This document shows positions 8,266 through 16,600 of a stretch of 64,000 bases of DNA, piece after piece. The stretch's first letter is position 1. The number at the start of each line of letters is the position of its first letter. Under the pieces are notes generated by a model. That model made no database searches, was not told the DNA's origin, and saw nothing but the letters and a program-made list of their open reading frames with translations. The stretch is from Streptomyces zhaozhouensis (GTDB lineage Bacteria; Actinomycetota; Actinomycetes; Streptomycetales; Streptomycetaceae). Where the stretch lies: positions 62,001 through 126,000 of the forward strand of contig NZ_OCNE01000007.1 in the NCBI RefSeq assembly GCF_900230195.1, read 5' to 3'. The translations under genes and the position numbers were made by a program.

Positions 8266-9115
8266 TTGAGCGAAGAGACCGAAGTGGTCGTGGTCGGCGC
8301 GGGCCAGGCCGGTGTCGCGATGAGCGAACACCTGGGAGCCCACGGTGTGCCGCACCTCGTGCTGGAGCGCCACCGCGTCGCCGAACGGTGGCGATCGGAG
8401 CGATGGGACTCCCTGGTCGCGAACGGTCCCGCGTGGCACGACCGGTTCCCGGGGCTGGAGTTCTCCGACGTGGCGCCCGACGGCTTCGCCGCGAAGGACC
8501 AGGTCGCGCAGTACTTCTCCGCGTACGCGGAGAAGATCGGCGCCCCGATCCGTACCGGGGTCGAGGTGACCTCGGTGCGCAGGCACGTGGGCCGGCCCGG
8601 TTTCCGGATCGAGACGTCGCGGGGTGGGATCGACGCCCGGTTCGTCGTCGCCGCGACCGGACCGTTCCAGCGGCCGGTGATCCCGCCCGTCGTCCCGGAC
8701 GGCGCGGTCGCCGCGCAGACGCACTCCAGCGGGTACCGCAACCCGGCGCAGTTGCCACCAGGCGCGGTCCTCGTCGTCGGAGCCGGCTCCTCCGGTGTGC
8801 AGATCGCCGAGGAACTGCGCCGGTCCGGCCGCCGGGTGCTCCTCTCCGTCGGCCCGCACGACCGTCCTCCGCGCCGGTACCGGGGGCGTGACTTCTGCTG
8901 GTGGCTCGGTGTGCTCGGGCTCTGGGACGCGGAGACACCGCCCCGGGGGGCCGCGCACGTCACCATCGCGGTCAGCGGTGCGCGCGGCGGCCACACCGTG
9001 GACTTCCGCGCCCTGGCCGCCGACGGCATCGAACTCCTCGGCATGACCACGGCGTACGAAGGTCGCGGAGGAGGAGGCGAACGAGGTGGCGCCGACGGGG
9101 AACGGCGCCTTCTGA
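8266..9115 (+). pseudogene. Flavin-containing monooxygenase, 3'-truncated
   Basis: The first ~264 codons encode a normal NAD(P)/FAD-dependent oxidoreductase: the FAD dinucleotide-binding motif GAGQAGVAMSEHL near residue 11 and the NAD(P)H motif GAGSSGVQIAEEL near residue 172. The family continues for another ~120-160 residues, but here homology stops after MTTAYE (about 9060). The same frame then runs on as Gly/Arg-rich sequence to a stop at 9403-9405, overlapping the opposite-strand gene. A different frame reads KVAEEEANEVAPTGNGAF and stops at 9113-9115, which looks like the C-terminus of some other protein fused by a deletion. The start is a TTG with GCGGAGG upstream. Most likely inactive, lacking the C-terminal substrate lid. 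Confidence 0.55.
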
Positions 9116-9288
9116 GCCGGCCGCGCCCTGAGTCGGGAGTTCCCGGGCGGTCGCGGCGCGGGCCTCACCCCGCGCCGCGACCGCCCGGTGCGGACGTGCC
9201 CGCTCTCGAACGCCGCGTGGCCCGTCAGCCGCGCACCAGCCCGAGGATCGAACACGGCCGTGCCTGCCCCTCGGCCCCGGTGAGGCGC

Positions 9289-9705
9289 CTATCGGTCCTC
9301 GGGCCGCAGCGCCGCGTTGACCTGGTGGGGTGCCAGGAGGAGCTCACCGATGGTCCGGAGGGCGTCATCGTCGAGCTCGTCCTCGTAGAGGTCGGTGAGG
9401 AGTGACCGCACCGTCGCCGGGAAGTCGGGGAACGTCCTTGACGGCTCGTCTTCTTCGGCGTCCCACTCCAGGAACGTGCCGTCCCCGGTGGAGAACAGCG
9501 TCGTCGTCCCGCATGTCCACAGCGGCACCAGATCCGCGCGGGCGGAATGCCCGATCACCGACCAGGACGGTCCCCCCACCGCCTGCGCGCGATACTCCAG
9601 ATCGGGATGCACGACCTCTCCGCCCCGGGTAGCGATCGTGACCACGGCTTCGGGGAGTCCACGGGCGCGGACACGCTCGGCGAGATCCTCGACGGTCGGC
9701 TGCAT
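9289..9705 (-). CDS. Small SUKH/SMI1-KNR4-like protein (tentative)
   Basis: 138 residues, acidic, no membrane segment or signal peptide. The pattern WSVIGHSARADLVPLWTCGTTTLF followed at the C-terminus by an acidic helix (LYEDELDDDAL) loosely recalls SUKH-type proteins, which include nuclease and toxin immunity proteins, but the match is weak. The ATG at 9705 is preferred over upstream starts because the sequence before it is Arg/Ala-rich and unlike coding sequence. It is divergent from the secreted peptidase gene by about 250 bp. No toxin gene is visible next to it. Confidence 0.6.
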   Translation of the reverse strand: MQPTVEDLAERVRARGLPEAVVTIATRGGEVVHPDLEYRAQAVGGPSWSVIGHSARADLVPLWTCGTTTLFSTGDGTFLEWDAEEDEPSRTFPDFPATVRSLLTDLYEDELDDDALRTIGELLLAPHQVNAALRPEDR

Positions 9706-9951
9706 ACCCGCCAGGCTACGACGACCGACCACGCCTCCGCTCCTCGCGTGCGCGCTCCGCCCCCGGCCGCGGGCCCCGGCACGGGCGGCACCGGCCGCGC
9801 CTTCCCCCACCACGGCCCGGCGCCAGGCTGTCACGGAACGCTCATGGCGCCGAGTCGGGGCGCTCAAACCGGATGCCTAGGGTGTCGATTCCAGGCCCCG
9901 CCCGGCGCCACCGGTCAACCGTCGGGCGGGCCACCACGGAAGGGAATTCGT

Positions 9952-11337
9952 ATGCCACGCCCCGGCCTCCGCCTTCGGACAGCCCTGCTCACACCTCCTC
10001 TCTCCCTGCTCCTCGCGGCGCCGCAGGCCGCCGCCGCTCCGGCGACCGCCGCATCGTCAGGGCATCCCCGCGCCGCGACGGACCTGCCCTACGACGTGCG
10101 CGACTACGACGTGGACATCGCGTACACGCCGGAGTCCGAGACGCTCAGCGGCAGGACCACCCTCACCGCCACGGCCGGCCCCGAACTGCACAGCATCGAG
10201 CTGGCACTGCGGCTGACGGCGACCTCCGTCACCGTCGACGGCGCCCCCGTCGAGAGCTTCCGACAGACCGACGACACTCTCCGCGTCGACCTTCCCGGTC
10301 CACTGCCGGACGGGCACCGCTTCACCGCCGAGATCACCTACGAGGGAGTCCCGGGGGAGAGCCCGGCCTGGGTCCCGACCACGGACGGCGGCTCCGTGAC
10401 GGTCACCGGCGCCTCGGTCGGCACCTGGTTCCCCGCGCACGACACGACCCGGGACCAGGCGCTCCTGCGGGTGAGGGCGACCGTGCCGTCCGACTGGGTC
10501 GCCGTCTCCAACGGCACGGCGACTCCCCCCGAGGCGCGAGGGGACACGGCCGTCTTCGGGTGGAGCACCTCCCACGCCCTGTCGCCCGAGAGCGCCGTCC
10601 TGGGAATGGGGCCGTGGGAGACGGAACGCTCCCGCCTGAGCGACGGCACGCCCGTGACCAACGTCTACGGCGCGGGGCAGAAGGAGCGCATGAAGCCGCT
10701 GGCCGACCAGGCGCCCCGGATGGTCGACTTCCTGGCCGGCGCCTACGGTCCGTACCCTTTCGACACGTTCGGGGGCATCTATGTGGAGGCGTTGAGTGAG
10801 GAGACCCCGTTCTACGCGCCCCAGGGCCGCGTCGTCTTCCCGGCACCGGACTGGGCGGACGAGAGCGTCCTCGTCCACGAACTCGCGCATCAGTGGTTCG
10901 GGGTGTCCGTGGGCGGCGACGGAAGCGCGAGCGCTTGCCTGGGCGAGTGCTTCGCCACCTACGCCGAGTGGATGTGGGCGGCTGATCAGTCGGGTGTCGA
11001 CCTCGACGACCGCTACCGGGACGGAATCAGGGAGCACCAGGACGACGAGGCGTGGTGGAGCGGCACCATCGAGTCCGGTGCCGCCACGTACACCAAGTCC
11101 CCGTTCATGATGCACGCGTTGCTGCACTACGTCGGCGAGGACGCGTTCCGGCGACTGCTGACGCGTTGGCCCACGGAGAACGCCCACGGCGTGCGCACCT
11201 GGCACGAGTTCGAGGTGATGGCCGGCGAAGAGGCGGGCCGGGACATGACGGGGTTCTTCGACGCCTGGATACGCGGCCGGTCGGAACCCCCGTCCTCCTA
11301 TCTCTGGCCCGGGACCCTGACACCGCGTTCCCGGTGA
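9952..11337 (+). CDS. Secreted M1-family metallopeptidase
   Basis: A 461-residue secreted aminopeptidase-like protein. Residues 1-30 form a Sec signal (positive start, long hydrophobic core ending in AAPQAAAAPA). An N-terminal beta-rich M1 domain follows, then the zinc site HELAHQW (about 309-315) with the third ligand in GECFATYAE (about 331). The exopeptidase GxMEN motif is not canonical: the equivalent region reads GGIYVEA, so classical aminopeptidase activity is uncertain. The protein is about half the length of full M1 enzymes and lacks the C-terminal helical domain, as is common for Streptomyces secreted M1-like proteins. The ATG at 9952 has GAAGGGA upstream. Confidence 0.85.
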   Translation: MPRPGLRLRTALLTPPLSLLLAAPQAAAAPATAASSGHPRAATDLPYDVRDYDVDIAYTPESETLSGRTTLTATAGPELHSIELALRLTATSVTVDGAPVESFRQTDDTLRVDLPGPLPDGHRFTAEITYEGVPGESPAWVPTTDGGSVTVTGASVGTWFPAHDTTRDQALLRVRATVPSDWVAVSNGTATPPEARGDTAVFGWSTSHALSPESAVLGMGPWETERSRLSDGTPVTNVYGAGQKERMKPLADQAPRMVDFLAGAYGPYPFDTFGGIYVEALSEETPFYAPQGRVVFPAPDWADESVLVHELAHQWFGVSVGGDGSASACLGECFATYAEWMWAADQSGVDLDDRYRDGIREHQDDEAWWSGTIESGAATYTKSPFMMHALLHYVGEDAFRRLLTRWPTENAHGVRTWHEFEVMAGEEAGRDMTGFFDAWIRGRSEPPSSYLWPGTLTPRSR

Positions 11338-11585
11338 GCGGCACCCGGAGGAGCCGCCTCCCGCGTCATCACGACGGCGGAGCTGCCGTCGGACCGAACG
11401 CGGGCCGTGTCCTCCCTCCGGGGGGCGCGCGGGATGAGGGGGAGACCGCCCTCCCCGTTGTCGCGTGGGGTGTCAGTCGGACGCGCGGTCGTCCACGGCG
11501 CCGGGGTGGAGCGCCGGGCCCCGGCCGGGAAGGCCAGGGCGGGGCGGTCCGTCCGCTCGGCGTCGCGCACGTCCCGCCGCTCCGG

Positions 11586-12383
11586 TCACGGGGCGCGTTC
11601 GCCCGACCCGTGCCGGACGGCCCGAGGAGAGGCGCCGAGCTCCCGCCGGCAGGCCTTGTTGAACGCCTGGAGGTCGGGAATGCCGACCTGGGCGGCGATC
11701 GCGGGGATGGAGAGGGTGGACTCGCGCAGCAGGTGCCGGGCGCGGGCGATCCGGCGCCGGCGGATGTAGGCGACGACCGTGTCGCCGGTGGCCGCGCCGA
11801 AGATCCTGGTCAGGTGGTTGTGGGAGACGCCGGCCGCGTGGGCGACGGCCGGCACGGTGAGGGTCTCGGCGAGGCGGGCTTCGATGTACGCGATCGCGGT
11901 GTCGACCGCCGGGTGCGGGGCCTTCCCCCGCCCCTGGGGCGACGACCGGGGCGGGGCGAGATGGGCGACGCGCCACAGGACGGCCCAGATCTCCGCCGCG
12001 GCCCGGACGGGGGTGCCGGGCCAGGCGGCTACGGCCTGGTGCATATGGGAGGAGAGCAGGGGCAGTTCGGGTCCCGCGTCCTGCATGACGGGCACGGTGC
12101 GACGCTCGCCGACGTCCGGCAGGCGCAGATGCGCGAAGAGGTGCTGGCATCGGGAGCGATACCGGTAGCGGACGGTCGTGGCCGGCGGCACGAGGCTGAT
12201 CCGACCGGGGCGGATGGCGTGCTGCGTGCCGTCCACGGTGAGATCCGCCTCGTACGGGTACAGGTGCAGCTGCCACAGGTCGGGCAGCCGAAAGACGTCG
12301 ACGTGCCCGGCCGGGCCGTGGAAGCCGACCCCGACGCTCGTCACCACCGGGGGTTCGGCGAGGCATACGACGGTCTCCCGCAT
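11586..12383 (-). CDS. AraC-family transcriptional regulator
   Basis: 265 residues: an N-terminal cupin-like sensing domain (about 1-130, with HLYPYEADLTVDG and VPPATTVRYRY) and a C-terminal double helix-turn-helix (about 165-260, including AAGVSHNHLTRIFGAATG and IAAQVGIPDLQAFNKACRRE). It is divergent from the PhyH dioxygenase gene, with start codons 71 bp apart, so it very likely controls that operon, probably responding to a small metabolite or sugar. Cupin-AraC plus PhyH divergent pairs recur in actinomycetes. The ligand is unknown. Confidence 0.88.
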   Translation of the reverse strand: MRETVVCLAEPPVVTSVGVGFHGPAGHVDVFRLPDLWQLHLYPYEADLTVDGTQHAIRPGRISLVPPATTVRYRYRSRCQHLFAHLRLPDVGERRTVPVMQDAGPELPLLSSHMHQAVAAWPGTPVRAAAEIWAVLWRVAHLAPPRSSPQGRGKAPHPAVDTAIAYIEARLAETLTVPAVAHAAGVSHNHLTRIFGAATGDTVVAYIRRRRIARARHLLRESTLSIPAIAAQVGIPDLQAFNKACRRELGASPRAVRHGSGERAP

Positions 12384-12454
12384 GGTGAGAATCTACCAGC
12401 GGAGAGGGAACCGGACCCACGCGTGGCCGGCGGTACCCCGCCTACCGTGGTGCC

Positions 12455-13276
12455 ATGACGACGACAAGCGCACCCAAGCTGCTCACGTCGGTGCAGATGG
12501 CACACTTCGTCTCGCACGGCTCGCTGCGGCTGGACGCCGTGGTGCCACCGGAGCTGAACGCCGAAGCCATGGAGGTCCTGCGGGAAGGCATCCGGGCGGC
12601 GCCCCACGGCACGCCGGTCACCCTGGCGTACCCCGAGGGGTCCTTCGTGCGGCGGCTCATCGAACTGGACACGCTGGCCGGCGTGTTGCACAGCCTCGTG
12701 GGCCCGGAGCCGCACATCGACCACCACGCCGTGCACGTGCGCCAGCCACACGAGGGTCAGGCGCAGCCGCTCCACGCGGACGCCATCATCGACGTGCGGC
12801 CGGACGCGTTCGACGTCCAGCTCATGTACTACCCGAGCGAGGTGACCCTGGAGATGGGCGGCACGCTCAGCGTGCCCGGCAGCCATCTGCGGCGCACGAA
12901 CGAGAGCGACACCGGCCGCTACCAGAATCTGCGGGGCCAGAGCCGGCTGGTCTGCCCGGCGGGGACCGTGGTGTTTATGCACCACGGGCTGTGGCACGGC
13001 GGCCGCCGCAACGACAGCGACACCGCGCGCTACATGTTCAAGATCCGCTTCAACCCGACGGTGCGGCAGCGGCGCCTCTGGGACACCTCCGACCTGGAGG
13101 ACCCGCGGGTGGCGGCGGAGCTGGACGTCCACTTCCCCTGGTACGAGCACGCGACCAGCCGCCTGGAACGGTACAACCGCGTTCTGCTGTGGCGGGCCCT
13201 GACCGGCGACGAGGACTTCGACCTGGAGCACTGGGTCACCCGCGTCTCCAACCGGCCCCGGGGGGCCGCGGCATGA
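12455..13276 (+). CDS. Phytanoyl-CoA dioxygenase (PhyH) family oxygenase
   Basis: A 273-residue Fe(II)/2-oxoglutarate oxygenase-like protein. The metal triad is visible as HAD in LHADAI (H106, D108) and a distal His in LWHGGRR (about 179), followed by an Arg in ARYMFKIRF suitable for 2-oxoglutarate binding. The double-stranded beta-helix core is intact and length is normal. It is first in a two-gene operon, its stop overlapping the next ATG (ATGA), and is divergent from the AraC regulator. The substrate is unknown; family members hydroxylate small molecules or natural products. Confidence 0.82.
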   Translation: MTTTSAPKLLTSVQMAHFVSHGSLRLDAVVPPELNAEAMEVLREGIRAAPHGTPVTLAYPEGSFVRRLIELDTLAGVLHSLVGPEPHIDHHAVHVRQPHEGQAQPLHADAIIDVRPDAFDVQLMYYPSEVTLEMGGTLSVPGSHLRRTNESDTGRYQNLRGQSRLVCPAGTVVFMHHGLWHGGRRNDSDTARYMFKIRFNPTVRQRRLWDTSDLEDPRVAAELDVHFPWYEHATSRLERYNRVLLWRALTGDEDFDLEHWVTRVSNRPRGAAA

Positions 13277-13584
13277 GCGCCCCGCGTCCCGTCCCCGCGT
13301 CCACCGTCCGCCAGCGGTTGCTGGTGCTGTACCTGTCGACCTCCGCGCTGGACTCCGAGGTCGTCGGCTGGTCGCACTACGACGGCACCGGCCGCACCTC
13401 GCCGACCACGGGCGACGGCGAGGAACCGCCCTACGCCACGGGCGTGGCGGCTCTGTGCGACGGCTGGCGGCTGATCCAGGCGGCCCAGCTCATCCCGCCC
13501 TACCCCGGACAGGAGTACGAGGTGTCCTATCTCAAGCACGAGTTCTTCTTCGAGAAGCTCGTCGACCTCGGCGACGGCCGGTAG
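13273..13584 (+). CDS. Small conserved-looking hypothetical protein coupled to PhyH
   Basis: A 103-residue soluble protein with no motif I recognise. It contains the aromatic stretch VVGWSHYDGTG and an ending rich in Phe/Glu (YLKHEFFFEKLVDLG). The ATGA overlap with the dioxygenase stop implies coupled translation and a shared function, perhaps as a partner or activator of the oxygenase. A strong hairpin follows 10 bp after the stop. Confidence 0.72.
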   Translation: MSAPRPVPASTVRQRLLVLYLSTSALDSEVVGWSHYDGTGRTSPTTGDGEEPPYATGVAALCDGWRLIQAAQLIPPYPGQEYEVSYLKHEFFFEKLVDLGDGR

Positions 13585-13594
13585 CGCGGGTTGG

Positions 13595-13628
13595 CCGGGT
13601 CCCCCGCACCGAGGTGAGGGGGACCCGG
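13595..13628. terminator. Bidirectional hairpin terminator
   Basis: CCGGGTCCCCC (13595-13605) and GGGGGACCCGG (13618-13628) form a perfect 11-bp stem with a 12-nt loop, between the convergent PhyH-operon gene (ends 13584) and the GH92 gene (ends 13642). There is no strong T-run, as usual in Streptomyces. Confidence 0.75.
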
Positions 13629-13641
13629 GAGCGGTGCCGGT

Positions 13642-16600
13642 TCAGCGCGCCGTCAGGCGGCGGCGCCACAGGAGGAACGCGGTGCCGGCGAGCAGCGCCG
13701 CGAAGGTGAGGACGAGCACGGGAAGCGCGGCACTGCCGGTAACGGCCAGCGGGCCCCTGCCGCCCCCGTCCGGGGAGCCGCCGTCGCCACCACCGAGGCC
13801 GCCACCGCCACCGGAACCGCCGTCGTCGTCGCCGTCGCCGGTGCCGGGGGACGGGGTGAGCCGGCCGTCCTGACCGCCGGTGTCGCCACCGGTGTCGCCG
13901 CCCGTGTGACCGCCGCCGTTCGGGTCCCTGCCGTCGTCGGGGTCCGCGGGGTCGTCACCCGGGTCGCCCGGATCGCTCGGGTCGCCCGGGTCCTCCGGCC
14001 GCTCCGGCGGGGCCACCCCTTCCTCGGTGACCCACTTCGACCCGTCCGCGTACCGGGTCACGGTGAAGCTGTCCAGCGTGTCCCCGATCTCCCCCGGCGC
14101 CGCCCGGTCGTCGCCCTTGTGGGCGATCACCGAGCGGTACGACAGGCGCTCGCCGTCCACCGTGATCGCCTGGTACGTGGACGTCTGCTGCGCCCGGACG
14201 ACCTGGGTGGCGCCGTTGCGCGTCCAGACGTTGTCGTCCTCCGGCTGGAGGTCGTAGAACTTCGAGCCGGCGTCCGCCACCACGTACACCGGGCCCGTGG
14301 TGAGGCCGGGGGTGTCCGTCGCGTCGTCGTCCACGTGGCCGCGCGCGTAGGTGTGGTCGTGGCCCGCGAGCACCAGATCGACGTTGTGCTCCTGGTAGAC
14401 GGGCAGCCACGCCTCGCGGATGTCCGGCTCGTCGCGGCCCGCGCCGGCGGAGAACACCGGCTGGTGGTGCAGGACCACCGTCCAGGTGCTGGGGTTCTCC
14501 TCCAGCACCCGGTCCAGCCAGACGGCCTGCATCCGCACCCAGATCTCGCGGGCCTCCGCGCAGTCGAAGTCCGCGAGCCCGGCGGGGCGGACGAGTTCGC
14601 AGATGTCGTCCCGGTTGGCGTTGAGCACCACGAACCGGACGTCCTGGTGGTCCACGTGGTACACGGTGTCCCGCAGCGCCGCCGCGAGATGCTCACCGTA
14701 CCGGTCGGCGTCCGCTCCGGCGTCGGCCGGCGTCGGTCCGTTGGCCGGGTAGACGAAGCTCGCCCGGTTGGTCTGGAGCAGACCGTTGCCGGAGTTGAAC
14801 TCGTGGTTGCCGACCGTCACCAGGTTCAGCTGGGAGGCGAGGGCGGCGGGGTTGGCCGCGAACCAGGTGTTCCACTCGCCCTCGTGGGAGTTGTCGATCA
14901 GGTCCCCGGCGTACAGGGCGGCCCTGGCGTCCGGGTACTCCTCGTTCGCCCGTGCCGCGATGGCGGGCCAGACGTCGCCCAGGCCCTGCTGGTTGTCGCC
15001 GTAGTAGAGGAAGGTGAACGGCTCGGCGCCGGCGGCGGCCGTGGTGAAGGCGTGCCAGGGGCTCCACGCCCCCTCGCGGCCGACCCGGTACGCGTAGCGG
15101 GTGTCCGGTTCGAGGTCGGTGAGGGCGGCCGTGTAGCCGGTGAACGAGGCATCGCCGACATGGGCCTCCGTCAGCACCTCGGCCTCGACCGTGCGTACCT
15201 CGTCCGTCTCCTCGGCGCGGAGCTGGACCGTGCCCGACTCCGCCCGGCTGCGCCAGGTGACCCGCTGCTCGGTGGCCGGGTCGGCGGCCGGGGTGAGGAC
15301 CACGCGTTCGGGGGTCTCGTCCGGGGCCGGAGGCGCCGTGTCGCCGAGCGCCACGTCGAAGATGTGCATGACGCCCCGGTCGGAGCCCTCCGGCAGCAGC
15401 ACCGCCTCGACGGCCAGATCCGGGTCCACGGCGACCGGCGCGGTGGCGAAGACCTTCGCCTCGGTGGTGTCCTGCCCGCCGTCCGCGTCGTTGCGGCCGG
15501 GGACGGTGACCACGGGGACGTTGCCGAAGCGGTAGGAGGTGCCCGGCGTCCAGTCGGTGAACTGGACGGGGACCTCCTGCGTGGAGCCGTCCGCGTAGAC
15601 GACGGTCGCCGTGCCCTCGGCGGGGCCGTTGGTGGCCAGGCCGAGGAAGGACACCGAGGCGCCCCGCCGTCCGCCCAGGTCGACACGCTGGCCGTGCGGT
15701 ACCCAGTTGTCGGGCTCGCCCGCCCGGGTGTCCGGCCAGTGGAAGACGGTGTCGGTCTCCGGCACCGTCAGCGCGGCACCGGGGGCGGCTCCCGCGGCGG
15801 CCAGGCGGTCGCGGGGCAGGCTGTTGCCGGAGGCGTCCAACATGCCGGTGGCGCCGCGACCGTCCGCCGTGGTGCCGACGTTGTTGTACGCGTCCTCCTG
15901 AGCGCCGTACGAGGGCGGGACGTCGTCGGCCCCCGTGCCCCAGCTGCCGGGGGTGGCGCCCATGGTGAAGTCCAGGGTGCCGCCTGTCCGGGAGAACGAC
16001 TCCGGGAGCCAGGAGGCGGTGGAGTCGGTGCCGTTGACGGCGAGGGACTGGACGTAGCGCCGGTCCGATCCGGCGCCCGGGGCGTCGATGGCGATGACGC
16101 GGTCGCCGCCGGCGCTGTCGATGAGCACCCGCGGGAACATCGGCGAGGAGACGGCCAGGTCGGCGGTGCCGTACACCGAGGGGTGCAGGCCGATCGACGC
16201 CCAGACGTACCAGGCGGAGAGCGCGCCGAGGTCGTCGTTGCCCGGCAGACCGCTCGGCGAGGTGTCGAACATCTCGTCCGCGGCGCGGTACAGCACATCG
16301 GTGGTTCCGGCGGGCTGACGCAGCCAGTTGTAGATCCACGGCGTGTGGAAGACGGCCTCGTTGCTGAGGTAGGCGTACGGGGTGTCGTACACGCCGGCGT
16401 CCAGCTCGGTGAAGAAGGTGTCGAGCTGTTCGGTGACGGCCTCGGTGCCGCCCCGGCGTTCGATCAGGGACGCCAGGTTGTGCGGTACGAGCCAGCCGTA
16501 CTGGTGGCCGGTGGACTGCTCGAACTGGTCACCGCGCTCGCCGAGGTTGAAGTCCCGGTCGAAGCCGTCGCGTCCGCGGGGCCTGATGTGCTCGCTCTCC

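Noticed and set aside
11298..11570. A 90-residue frame downstream of the AraC gene
   Set aside because: Low-complexity Arg/Pro/Ala-rich sequence, no ribosome-binding site and no protein-like pattern; treated as non-coding.
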